Positions 21,780-33,840 of a stretch of 64,000 nucleotides of DNA are shown in pieces (within the stretch, counting starts at the first letter, position 1; each line of letters opens with the position of its first letter). The translations under genes were made by a program, and so were the position numbers. The notes under the pieces were generated by a model. It searched no databases. It was not told the DNA's origin and worked only from the letters and a program-made list of their open reading frames with translations. The DNA is from Karalla daura. Taxonomy: Eukaryota > Chordata > Actinopteri > Chaetodontiformes > Leiognathidae. The stretch covers positions 7,754,210 through 7,818,209 of the forward strand of contig CM055198.1 in assembly GCA_029224185.1 (NCBI GenBank), written 5' to 3'.

Positions 21780-24700
21780 GAATTTTTTTGTTTCCTTTTT
21801 TTTTTGTTTTTAATTCTTTTTTATATACAGAAAATAGACCTGTCTGCTAGAGGAAAAAAAAGGCTGATGCTGGCCCATCAATGATTTCTGCTGGAAAGGT
21901 TTTATAAACTGTAGCTTCTATTTCTAAAATGTACTTAATGTACTTCAAAATGTTATAAAAATATATGTGAACAAAGATTTCAGATTTGTGTGTGGTGTTA
22001 CTGTTTATTTCCATGTCCAGGCTGTTTGGTGTGCATTACAGTAATATATATAGCACTGCAGCACAACAGCATTATTATATCACAGCGGTTTAGCAGAACT
22101 GTGTCAATATGATGAACATTATTATAAGCTTCTTGGTACAACTTCAAAATAGCATATCTTACACATGTTCATCGTAGATAAGTTGACTTAAAGTGTTCAT
22201 ACAGTATGAATTGCATATGGTGTTTTATTAATCATTCCGAAGCAGGAAGTGTTGCCTCATTTCGGAGGTCCGGGTATCAGGTTTATAAAGGGCTATTGCC
22301 AAGTTATTGAGCCCATAACTCAAGTACAAACTCTTCCTTATTCTTTAGCCTTATCCAGGCAAATCATATAAATGGATGGATGGTTAGATAGTTGAAATGA
22401 ACAGTCAATTCTGTCCCGAGGTTGAAGTGGCACAAATTAGTCGAACAAATCACTCTATTGTTCTCATTGCCACACTCTGATCCTTCAAAGGGGGGCTGGA
22501 TTCCCTTTGAAATACATGTGGGCCATGGTGTGTCCCACTTTTAACGAGTGTGTCCCATGCACACTGATGAGGTGACGTCAAAACAGAACCAGCACACTGG
22601 GGCCCATTCATGTGCTTGTAACTCCGGGCTCATATAAATTCCACTGTAGATAGAAAACATACAGGGCTATGGCCCGCTGCCCTAAGCAGCACAGCTGTTT
22701 GGCCCTTTTGCAGCAGTCTAGCAAAGAAGCCAAAAATCCTGATCCACTGGGATTTTTTTAAAGTTAACTTTTAGAAAATTGCTTTCTGAGTGCAGAAACA
22801 AAGCACAATGTGAACGCCTCAACAATACTAGATTAAAAACTGTATTTTACAATGAACAAAGCAATTAAAACTGGCTGATCAAATAAGACACACACTATAA
22901 GAAGAAATCATATAAAACAAAATCTGTTACTGGATAGAGCTGTTTTCCGTCAGAGTCAGGGCTATATTCTCCTGTTGGACCTTGTGCTGGTGTTGTTGGC
23001 AGGGGGCAGACGGAGGTTACGCAGGTGGTTCTTCTCCTGTTCCACCTCCCTCCCTCTGACTGGGCTGCTGATCCAGACCAGACGTGATTGCGAGGAAGGT
23101 TTTGAAATACTTGCCCGGGCGTTGCTGTGCAGACCTGGAACAAAACCCAAACCATTATGATAGCACTCATACCTGCTTGTCTCACGTCCAAACCTAGACA
23201 CAAAGCTGGCTCGCACACATTCGCTTACACCTCTTTTTTTCCTCTTCACCCACGCTGCCTCATTCAAAGAAGGCTTCCAGTGATTCAAAGCAGTGTTTAA
23301 TGGTGAAAGACAACAGAGAGAAGCATAAAGAGAAGAGGAAGTCCATACAGACAGTGAGAGCTGTCACACCTGGCAGTCGCAGAAAGATGTCGGATGGTTT
23401 CTGCCCCTCCTGACAAAAAGTATCACCTCCTGTCGTCGGCAGCTTACAGCTCCCCTGACACTGGAATGTGGTCCGTTTGTCAGATTTCAAACCTAAATAT
23501 TTATGCGAACGGTCTCACTGAGATACATCTGTCTCCTCTGTGTAGTCCTAATATGACTGCAGAAGAGGGAGACAAAATGATGCCCTGGTCCAACAATGAA
23601 GTTTGGAAAGACTGGACATATTGGGGCCACAAATGAAATAGGAGTTACATTTATTCAGTCCTCCCAGCTGCACTCTGGATTAAATTTATCAGTCTGTTGC
23701 ATTTATCTGTAGGGTCCTCTAAGCTGGCACAAACCAGAGCCCATTATCACACTGCGTGCGCACTGAGTTCATGCAACATATATATAAAAGAAGAGAGAGA
23801 GACAGAAAGTACGTGCTACACATTTATTCCAAGGTCGTGTTTTTTTTTCTGTTTTTTTTTAACCATGTTTCTCTAGTAACACTCCGAACTGCCAGTCTTG
23901 TACAGTTACAAAGGAGAGGATGGGGGTTGTACTTGTAGTCTGCCGAGTCTAATTTTGAAGGTACCACGGTACTGCTGTGGCAAATGGAGCCAAAAACATC
24001 ATGGGGTTGCTTTACCAATGGGTCAAATAGCACTTGTCTGTACTTTTTATGGCTGGGCAAAATGACAGAGTTTTGATTTCAGACCATGTGTATTTTCATG
24101 AATATCTATGTGGGAAAAGAGGAAAGGAAAGACAGGAATGTGATTTATGAACTATGACTGAGCAAACAGCATCTGCGAGGAAAGGTGTGGGAGAGCAGCC
24201 TTTTTTAAATTGAAATTACCAACCCCTTGATCAAGTCGACAGAAATATTTGACTCTATGTTGAATGCTTTACCCATGGTAGTGAGGCTGTCTGTTGCGCC
24301 CCATAGATTTCCAGGCATGCACACAGTGTGTCCTTTGCCTTGGTTCGAAGGCTTAATTAGTAGCATAACATCCAAATGACATAATAGACAGCACTGTGGC
24401 TCTGCCAAATTGGGGAATCAGTCTTAGCAAATGTTAAATACGAAATTGAAAACATGTGGGAGCACAAAGTGTTGCGGTCCTGACAGTAATTTGCAATAGA
24501 TTTAGTAAATCTGTCCTTGTATCTCTTAAACCAGTCACACTCATCAGAGGTGGTGAATTGTACCAGAGGAAAGTGATTTTGTGGTGAAACTGCATTAAAT
24601 GTACATCATAAATCTCCAAAGAAAGTCGCATGAATCCACAGATGTGAATGTTACAGTGCATGTGTATGTCATCTAGATGATTGTAAAGATCAGTACAGCA

Positions 24701-26836
24701 GAACTGGTATTTTAATGATACTGAATCGAAGGCTGACCACCCTCGGGCTCCACAGGAAATCTTGTATCACTTTTGCTTTCTTTAACTTTACGGGCACTAA
24801 CGGATACAGAAATCAAACATTGAAGGGCAAAATATCCCACAGTGCAATTTCTGCAAAACCTCGGCCATCTCGTAACTCAAGTCACTGTGACAGTCTACAT
24901 TCTTTGAACATAATGGAACTTTTGCTATGATAAAGATGAAAGACAACGATATTCATCCTAACAGTCCAAAATTAACATCCTCCTCATGCAGAGAGAATCC
25001 TTGTGACGCACAAGAGACCAAGTCAGTGGTTCCATTACGCAGAGAAGTTGTGAAATATGACCAGTGTGTCCCAGAGGGCCCCGGTGTCCCAACTTAAGAC
25101 ACAGTTGTCTGGGGACACAGACATGTCCTATTGTCCGTTATGGCTGGCCTGATCTTGGCCATTATGGACTCCAGCAGTGTCCAGGGACAAACATAAACAG
25201 AGTTAGATCTACCGTGTCTTCTCAAACATGACCCTTCTCATGGATAGAGAGGAGCAGAGAGTATACAGTTGATGGCGTTGTAAAGTCTTCTTCTAGTCCT
25301 TGTGTTCTGGCCTTGTATGAGTTTGGGCTATGACTTTGACCCTGTTAATTTGGCTAATACACTGTGGCCCTTATAAACTTAATAAGTCACACACAGATTT
25401 ATAATCTAAACTCAGTTAAGACTATTTAACCAGAGATCACATCTAAGTGTACAGAAGTAACTAACCCCACATCTTCCAAGACATCACCAGACATTACTGT
25501 CAGAAATTAACCTGTGGCGACAATTGTAGAGACATTTCTTTGTGACAAGGAATTTGCTGTTTCACACACCCTCTTAGTGAGATAAATTAAAGTAGATGCG
25601 AGATGGATCATCCACCACTGTTGATCCATTGGTGTTTTTAATTTTTCTTTTATTTGCTGTTCCAGTGGAAAAACAGAGCTGAATAGTGTACACATCCAGT
25701 CACAGTTGGGTTTAACTGCAGGACAAACAACTGCATATGAAGGAACGTGCAACATGAAAGGCTGTTTTATCTACTCTTTTATCTTCTCTCACAACAGTGA
25801 TGGTTATGTTTGAGGTTTTTGCACAGCCCTTGAACCAATTAATCGAATAATAGCCACATAAAAGGTTGTGGTTAAAAAAGCAGTCAAGCTTTACTGTCTG
25901 ACATCAGGCAGCACCAGCACAAATGACTGAGAAGCAAAAGAATTGCGACGCTCATGCAGGACAGAAGGTGTGTATGGTTCAGGGACTTGAAAAGCGCATA
26001 TTAACCTTCTTTTTAAATAGAATAGACATGACACATAATGGATGCTATTTGACGAACCAATAATGGACAGATAAAATACAGTGTTTCTTTGATATCTCAC
26101 TAGTGTCTAGAGGTTTCACACACAGTCCACTCCGTTCCCCACCCCTCCTTTCCTCCACTGTATTGTTATGTCTGAGACGTGTTGAACCACATGTCTTGGC
26201 AGGTGTGCCGACTGTATTATCCAGGCTTATGAAGGGCAGATCCAGGCCATCCCCTGCTTTGGTTGGCAATTTGCATTTTTATTGCCATTGTCGCATCTTC
26301 AGTTAATACACCATTGACTCCCTGAGCCACCCCTGGACCTGACGCCATCACCTTGCTATCCCACCTGAGATGAGAGTGGCTGGATCGGCATTGGCTGGAG
26401 CTCAGGTACCAGTCGACCTGGCATTCTGGGACGGAAATGGAGTGTCCTCTCATGTTAATGTGGACTTTCCATTAGGGAAGATGATTGATTTGTGCCGTGC
26501 TGTTGCTGTGAATAGGCAATAGACTGGCACAATAAAAGAGGGAGATGGGGCTTTGTGTGCAGGTGAAGCCGTATGTGAACTAGAGTATGACTGAATCAGG
26601 GTGCTGATGACGGGGGGCAGCACGAGGTTTGGGGATGAAAACGAGGAGAGATGAGAAATAAAATGGAATACTGAATGCAGCAGGGTGAAGGTTAGGAGGG
26701 CAAAAGGGGAAAAAGAGGAGCGAGGGTTTAGAGGTGCCGTGGGATGGGTAGATAAGGGACTATGGAGCTGTGAGGTGCATTCATTTCAAACATAGTTTCC
26801 CAAACAATGAAAGATGGCAGAAGAAAAGAGAGAGGT

Positions 26837-26876
26837 CTTTAAGTCAGCATTCTTTTCTTTAAGTCATTGTTCTTTT
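26837..26876 (+). repeat. two-copy 20-bp tandem repeat
   Basis: CTTTAAGTCAGCATTCTTTT is followed directly by CTTTAAGTCATTGTTCTTTT, differing at two or three positions. Confidence 0.8.
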
Positions 26877-27353
26877 CTTTTGCGTGGCCATTGAATAACC
26901 GTTTGAAAGTGATTTTGTTTGAAATCTGTGTCTCGGTATCCATAACTGGGGCCTGCAACAATTTGGTAATAGTGTTTGTACAAGCAGTTTGAGAGTGAGA
27001 GAGAGGGGGAGAGGGTTCAGCTGGATTTAAACAGGCTTTGGTCACTGTCCAGTTGAACAAGCAAATGTTTTCGCTTTTCTTTTACTGTGAGTCGACTGGG
27101 ATTCAGCAACTTTCCCAGGACATCTGCTCCCGACGCCCACGTTTGAATCTCCGTCCAATAGGAGTGCGTGTTTCACCCCTCAGAGCAGGGGGTGCTGTAC
27201 AGCGATTGGCCGCCGGGGCCAGGGCCCAGAAAGAGAAGGCTGAGCCCTGAGAATTTTCCGAAACATTTTCTCCTCCGTCTTGGCTTTGGCCAACATCTGC
27301 TTCCAATCAACGTTAGTGAAAAGACTGCTTCTCTTTCTCCCCGCTGTCTGGGT

Positions 27354-27393
27354 TACACACACACACACACACACACACACCCACACACACACA
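27354..27393. repeat. (CA)n microsatellite
   Basis: A CA repeat with one extra C. It generates the Thr-His run in the longest ORF of the window, 27280-27780. Confidence 0.95.
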
Positions 27394-27664
27394 AGTGCTA
27401 GCACCAGACAACCTTTTTCCTACAGCTTTCTTGTCGTAAATGCCTGGCAATTTTACATTGTGAGCGACATTAAACATGCACGAACTACATACAATGTCTT
27501 ACAGACACAACTCAATTCAGCTGCTGTTTTAAAACAGTGCATATGTTTCTGTCTCAATACATCAGAGGCACTGTATGACAAGCATGACGTTACATTTGTT
27601 TGCCAAAAAAAGAGTATCCCACCCATTGTTTTACCTGCTTTGTACCTTAATGGTGTCAGCTCAC

Positions 27665-27810
27665 AACCAGAGTATCCAGAGAAAAACCCTCACAGAGACA
27701 GGAACTGTCTCTTGCAAACTCCACACATACAGTACATTCTCAATAAGATGCGAACTGGGGATCATCTTGTTGTGACATAACGACACTATTCACTATTCCA
27801 CCATGTCACC
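27665..27810 (-). repeat. fragment of an abundant teleost dispersed repeat, copy 1
   Basis: The stretch contains degraded versions of blocks I recognise from a very common fish repeat: 'CCAGAGTATCCAGAGAAAA', 'TTGCAAACTCCACACA' and a 'GTTGTGACATAACGACACTATTC' counterpart of the usual GTGAGGCGACAGTGCTAACCAC end. It lies in the same orientation as the copy at 57858 and opposite to the copy at 60565. I do not know the formal family name. Strand is assigned relative to the 60565 copy. Confidence 0.65.
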
Positions 27811-30284
27811 CCTTTGAAATATTTATTAATTCGTTAAATAAATAGATTTGAGTAACTGAACTGACTGGGAGCCACATACGCATTGAACATACTTGTACAT
27901 GCTGCCCATAGTGCTCCTTTTCCAACTTTCTTAAGACAGTTTTCATCCTTTATCACACTCCTTCATTCACATCTTGAGCTTTTCTGTGTGGTCATTGCTT
28001 AACCTTCCATTATGTGACTTTTAACTATGTACAACAAGGAACGGCAGAAAATCCTGCTTATTAAAGCAGGTACTTTCCAAAGATATACAGAAATAAGCGT
28101 GATGATTCACTGTTGCTAAATAGAAACACACAGTGTAAGCAGCAGCTTCACGAGTTCCCTGCAATAGCTTGCTATCATCACTTAAGCTTGGCCGTGTTGT
28201 TTTTGCCAGCAAACTGCTTAATAGGCTTTGACCCTCATGGCTAAACAATCATGGGAGAATTAACTTCGAGGTTATGAGGCTGGTCAAGTGAAATTTAGGA
28301 GTTATTCCAAAGAGCTCTGTGTAACAGCTAGCACTGTAGAGGCCGACTGCAAATCTAAACATTTCTCACAGACATCAGTGAGGGATTTCTAAGAATTGCC
28401 ATTATTAGATATAATTAAACACCACTGAGCCTTCAGGGTATTTTGGGTTGCACAATACTCATGACTAATGTAATCTCTCATAGAAATGCTCATCACCGAT
28501 GCAAAAAGGTGGTGAATGGAGGAACCTCCAGGTGCCTCCAGAGTAGATAAAGACATTACCTTCCTGATTTTAAGCTTCCTCCCCATTGACCTTTGACCCT
28601 TAACACCATTGGTTTTGTGGTCCTGCTCCTGCAGTGCAAGGCCTGATTTACAGCGCAGTAGTGCTGACTGGTCTTCAGGAGTAATCCTGGGTCAGACCGA
28701 GCAAATAAATCTGTGGCATGTCACTTCAGGAGGAGGTCAACAGAGCCCCGCTTTTCTTCCTTTTTGTTTGCTCCTGGAAAATGCATGTGTTGCAACTTGA
28801 GTGGCTGAGCTAGCATTCACAGTGACACCCTAACTAGACATATTACAATACCATGGGGGTAGTTTCACATGCTGAAACACATCGCGAACATGTTCTATAC
28901 TTTTAAAAGCAGTGAACTGCAACTGCACTGAGAAAAATGTGGGTGGTGTAAAAATAAAACCGCCAAGTCGTTCAATAGTATCAATAAAAGGTATGTGCAC
29001 AATCAGCAGTTGATTTACAGAGAATAAATGCCAATCAAAGTCAATCAAATTGGGCAGAAAAAAAAAGATATTTCATATCCCTACTGACTGCTTGCTCTGT
29101 ATAATAGCATGTAATCATGCCAATTGCACATGCCATATTCTCACTCAGTCTTTATACTCAGTCAGTCATTTCTTTGGAGGCATTACATGTGGGGAAAAAC
29201 TAAATCACTTGCAATTACCTCTGCCCAAACCAGGCATTTTGTAACAGAATCTAAAAGGGACTGAAAGCACTACTGGTGGAGGATATATGGATAACAAAAG
29301 GAATGATATGTCAGAAAATCATTGAGATGATGAGTTAAGGTTTGGATGAATGCTACTGGTTAATAAAAAAATAATCAAATCTAAATCAACCACCTGGAAT
29401 CTGAACCTCTGCATTCATGCATAAAAAGAGTTTAATGTTCACAAAAAGGCTGGTATGTTTTGCTTTAGTAGGAAAGTTCTTTGATTTTACACCCACCACA
29501 GATTTGCTCCTATGCATTTTACATTCCTAGATATTGTGTAACTTAAGTCCTTTGCTCATGGGCTGTGTCAGCTATCCTTACTCTTTTTTTATTATAAAAT
29601 AACAATGCAGCTTTCATTTCTATGTCTGAGATATGCTTGGGTATTTTTCACTGCAGAGTGGCTTTCCTCTCTGTTTTACCTGGCAATTCACAAGACAGGC
29701 AGGTCTCATCAGTGTGGCTATGATGGAGTTAAGTACATAACAGACAAAGTCATAAAAAGCTAGATCTCAGCACCTGCTGTCCCAATGTTTGCAGTGAGTC
29801 ATGAGAACTGGCTGATGATGTGCTTCTTGACTTGTTGCATGCTCTGCTTTGGCCTACCTTGAGTAATTGCCTCATGCAGATGAGCTCAGACTATGAGTTT
29901 GAAAAGTTCCACTGAAAGTGTTTCATGAATGACTGGACACAAGTGAATAATACTCCTAAGCTGTAATATAAAGTTCTCTCTAGGAACTTTGGACAAACCC
30001 CAGTGATACATTGGCCAGATGAGAAAGAGCAAGTGTCCGACCCCTATGAGGAATTTCTGCTTCTGCAAAAGCGGCAGTGAGTGAAGCAAGCTGCTTGAAC
30101 CTCTGGCACTTCAGAGGTTAAAGTTATGTGGGAAAGGACAGCAACACTCATGGGTTTGTGTGAAGGCACATGTATACAACAAGAATGAGTTATTTTTTGC
30201 TGCAGTAACACAGAGAGCAGATGAACTACAGCTCTAAGAAATTAGAAAAGAGGAACGGAGCGAGAAGTGAAGAGGGCGGCTCCC

Positions 30285-30605
30285 TTGGCACCCAGAGGGA
30301 AGACCACTGGGACCCAGGGAGTCCTCTCAGAAGTGGATAGGTCACAAAAGCTCCACCCCACCTTTTATACAGAAATGTTGAATATTGCAAAGGTCTTGAT
30401 GTACCAGTTCTATCCATGTTATGTATGCATATTGAGAGTAGCCAACTGAGATGTTCAGAGACTCTGTCCGGTATTCCTCCATGCTCTGGGAGACTGGCTT
30501 GGGAGTGCCTTGGGATCCTCCCAGAGGAGCGGGTGGAAGTGACCAGGAGGAGGAGTGGCTGGGCATCCCTGCTGAAACTGCTACTTCCATGACCTGGACC
30601 AAGAT
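30285..30605 (+). mobile_element. diverged 3' end of a fish non-LTR retrotransposon (Rex3/RTE-like)
   Basis: The clearest part, 30485-30605, matches the familiar fish element end: 'GGGAGTGCCTTGGGATCCTC', then GAGGAGC, GAAGTG and 'GGCATCCCTGCTGAAACTGC', with CATGACCTGGACC for the usual GCGACCCGGACC. The segment 30285-30325 (AGAGGGAAGACCACTGGGACCCAGGGAG) may be the preceding block, separated by about 160 unrelated bases. No reverse-transcriptase reading frame remains. The family name is from memory of the consensus and could be wrong. The ORFs of about 130 aa on the minus strand here are shadows of this repeat. Confidence 0.6.
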
Positions 30606-33556
30606 AATTATTAAACAAGACCAGAGCAAGACCTCAGGATGGATTATTAAACTGTACAAAGTACTCAGTGTTAATTGGTTAAATGTTGCCTGAGGAACAT
30701 AATTAATATCAGAATGTTGGCATTGCTCTGGCATGTTTGCACAATTTTGTTAGAACTCAAAACAGCACTGTGTCAAAGTCAGGGTCTTGACTCTCTCTGT
30801 GTATCGCTGTTTGTGGGTAAAGCTTTTTATGGACACCGGTGGAGTCGTATTTATAATGATAGAGACATTTTGTCGTTTGGATCTTTGTTGAACCATAAAG
30901 AGAAACTTTTCCCAGGCTGATAGTATCTGTGACAAATGTATTGTGCCAAAGCAGACAATCTGATCATGTTCCAGTTGGTGATTTGCTACAGCTACAAAAT
31001 CCTAATGACTCTCACTCGCATTTCATTTGACCAAAAACAGATCCAGCCATGTGACGACCGAGGCTGCAGCAGTACAGTGGCTTGGACAGAGTGCAGGTGT
31101 GTTGCAGAGCTCACCTGTACAGCACCATGGTCAGCTCCTGACAAACCCTCTCTGGCCCCTAGAAAGACATGGTTCACAGCTATGGCATGACTCTTCAGTG
31201 CTGTAAGCTGTTTGTCTTGCAATAATTTTGCTTGGCAGCTAAAGGAGACTGAAGAACAAAAGCAGCCAGTCTGTGAGTTCATAGAAGACAAAGTCCTCCT
31301 GGGATTCCTGGGCAGCAGACATTTTTGAATTTGAGTTTGAGCTGAACTGATCATGGGAAAGCCGGGGGTTGTAATAACCTGTGACACTAAATTTAGCCCT
31401 CTTTTTAGGTGTATTAACAATAGTTAAACTCTAGATTTAGCTGCCTGAATCGTCTGTGTGTGTCTGTATGAAATTGTGGAATATGGACAAAAGAACAGTC
31501 GTTTTTTTTCCCTCAATAAAACCAGTAACACTCATCTTCAATAATTTGAACAGCATTTACTCAAGGTCAGAGACTGTGTTTTTCTTAAGTTTTGTTTTGT
31601 GTCAAAACAATAATGTCAAACAGGCAAAATGCACTATATGAATAAAAATCTCTGTCCAAGGTTTTGTTTATATTCCTCTGAAATACTTGACCAAATTACT
31701 TGACTGTTTGAATAACAACTCCCAAAACCCAAAAGTTCAGAAAAAGTAAGTTAATAAAATGCGTGATGCTGTCCTCCTTCTCAGGGCCAGGCAGGTGTAG
31801 AAGCAGAACATTTCTCCCTTGATCATAACCACAGCACGACATCGCAACTATTTTTAAAGAGCGGTAAATATCCTGGAGACCCACAGAGTCACTAGCGTCT
31901 CACCTATATTTACATAAACTGGCCTGAACTCTGCGGTTGCTATGTAATCATGTGTTTACTGTGACTCTGCAACAGTGATATTTTTCCACAATAAAATGAG
32001 CTGCGTGCACATATCCCCTCTGCACCCCCCTCCACCATGTGAGAGAATAGTCATATGATGATGTGCCAAGAAGTTGTTGCTCACATAACCGCAAGCCATT
32101 CCCTCATACTCTGCCCCACAATCACACACAAACACTCACTGCAGCAGTCCATGCCAAAGGCCCCCCCACCCCCCCACCCACCACCCTACTCTCACAGTGT
32201 ACGTATCCCACAAGATTCAACACTAAACTCGGAAATAAATAATAATAAAAAAAAGCAGTGCAAGTTCTGCTGTCGCTTTGTATAAACAGGGCTTTCCTGG
32301 TGATTCACGGCTAACGCAAAGCAGACACAGGTTGGTCTGCTGCCAACTCATCCCTGCTTTACCGACACAGTGAAACCTAATGATGACAAGGGAAAACTGT
32401 AATACCATGTTTAGCGTTAAGTAGTGAAGCGATTGTGTGTGTGTGTAATAGGGGGGTGGGCGGGGAAAAAAAAAGGGGGAGAGCATAGTGGCCGTTCACA
32501 CGCTGTGGAGGAGCTGGATGCTCCTCAGGTCAGGTCACAGAGTTTCCCATACAGAGATCTTCTCCTTCACATATGGGGGCTGAATCAGAGCAATAGGCTG
32601 GCTGAGGGGTGTGTGTGCGTGTGGATATAATAGTCATGATTTATGTGTCTTTATGCGTTTTGTGAAAAAAAAAGTTAAAAAATATCATTGGGTTTGGAAT
32701 TTGTGAGCAGTTTTTCCTCTGCTTGATCTCCCCCTTTCACACAAAAGCATTGTGACAGAGGAGGTGTAAGATGTGGAACAATATCCATTCCCATGGCAAG
32801 AACCCCTGCTGGAGACATGCAAGGATCTCAAAACAATAATGCAGTCTTAAAATGCGATAGAAGTCAGTGATCTCGCTCCTTCTCTCTCTCCCTCACATTT
32901 TGGCGCTCTCACCCTGTACAGTGGTGTAAAATTGTTTTATCTGTGCATGTGCGTGCATGCATGCTTGCATTTGGCTTGTTATGGCGTTTGACGCTATACA
33001 GATCTCGCTGCTCTTTATCACTTTAACACAAAGGGGCTAGCCAGAGATCACTCGGCAAGTTACCAAGCAGCCCCACACCAAAAGTTGTGGAATTCTCAAA
33101 TTTTAGCCGTACAGCTGGTCAAGAGTCATTACACATAAAGTGGTTGTTATGGTAATAATGACTGTTGCAAAAGCAGTACAAGAAAAAAGAAAGAAAGCAA
33201 AGAAAAACTTTATGCCAAAAAAAAACAGAGTGAAAAAACAAGAGTGGAAAATTTGAAAAAGAGCAGAAACCAAAGATTCAAGGCTGGAAAACAACTGTCA
33301 GAGCTGTGTCAATCAATAGCCCTCTCGTGACTGTTTCAGGAGAGCCAAACAGATGTTTACGCAGATCGCTTAAAGTGGTAACAAGAAGTCACGACTCACT
33401 GGTGCAGTTCAACCTCACTGACTCCTACGGCAACTTGTGTGGTACTTTTTGTTTGCTTTGAGACAAGGTGAAGCAACCAGGAAAGAAAAAAAAAAAGAAG
33501 ACTAGAAGAAACAACTTGTGAGCAGAGCTATCTTTAACAAGCCTGGCCCAGCCCCA

Positions 33557-33577
33557 CTGCTGCTGCTGCTGCTGCTG
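33557..33577. repeat. (CTG)7 trinucleotide repeat
   Basis: Seven CTG units followed by CAG-CCG-CTG-CAG at the edge of a GC-rich block. It reads as seven leucines in an ORF that lacks an ATG start. Confidence 0.9.
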
Positions 33578-33665
33578 CAGCCGCTGCAGTGGCAGGTTGG
33601 GGAGCCTGGGCCGAGTGCCGGAGTGCGCTCAGTGGGACACCCTCCCAGGCTTTTCCCACATCACT

Positions 33666-33692
33666 GGGGGCCGAGGGGGCCAAGGGGGCCAA
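33666..33692 (+). repeat. three-copy 9-bp tandem GGGGGCC(G/A)A
   Basis: GGGGGCCGA is followed by two GGGGGCCAA copies. In one frame it reads as GPR repeats, but that frame has no ATG start. Confidence 0.85.
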
Positions 33693-33795
33693 GGCAAGAG
33701 GTGGGCTCGGCACTCCGTAGCAATCTTCTGGGCTGTGGCTGGGAAAGGCTACGGCCCACTGTTCTCACCATCTCCCCCTGTTGTCACGAACCCCA

Positions 33796-33840
33796 CAGAG
33801 AGAAAGAGAGAGAGCGAGAGAGAGCGAGGGAGAGGGGAAG
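33796..33840. repeat. GA-rich polypurine tract
   Basis: An imperfect GA repeat following the GC-rich block; it encodes the Arg-Glu run seen in overlapping ORFs. Confidence 0.85.

Larger units (their letters stand above)
18934..21985 (+). other. ets1: ets1 3' untranslated region (3' end inferred)
   Basis: The stretch after the stop codon has no introns or coding potential and becomes AT- and T-rich, as long vertebrate ETS1 3' UTRs do. The end near 21985 is inferred from TATAAA at about 21954, followed 20-40 nt downstream by a GU-rich element (TTTGTGTGTGGTGTT). A canonical AATAAA at 19651-19656 would give a shorter UTR of about 0.7 kb. The region includes a GT repeat (20480-20548), a CA repeat (21368-21392), two CAGTATTA motifs and one ATGTAGC motif matching miRNA seeds. 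Only RNA data can fix the true end. Confidence 0.6.
21986..30284. other. gene-poor region downstream of ets1, proximal part
   Basis: No recognisable gene is present. The stretch contains a possible retroelement tail fragment near 22340-22395 (ATGGATGGATGG), GC-rich exon-like signals on the minus strand at 22962-23409, a unique block with an octamer motif at about 26150-26570, a two-copy 20-bp tandem (26837-26876), a CA microsatellite (27354-27393) and a teleost repeat fragment (27665-27810). ORFs in it are short, mostly begin with non-ATG codons and show no family motifs. Confidence 0.7.

Noticed and set aside
22340..22395. ATGGATGGATGG stretch as a Rex3-type tail
   Set aside because: Too short and without recognisable element sequence upstream to call as a mobile element; mentioned only in the region entry.
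27280..27780. Longest ORF of the window (166 codons, + strand)
   Set aside because: It runs through a CA microsatellite (Thr-His repeats) and then a teleost repeat fragment; there is no domain and no splice support.
30226..30734. Overlapping 130-codon minus-strand ORFs
   Set aside because: They are shadows of a diverged retroelement 3' end on the + strand, not genes.
30992..31420. 142-codon ORF on the minus strand
   Set aside because: No recognisable domain, no strong start context, and it lies in otherwise non-coding unique sequence. Retained only as an E-box observation.
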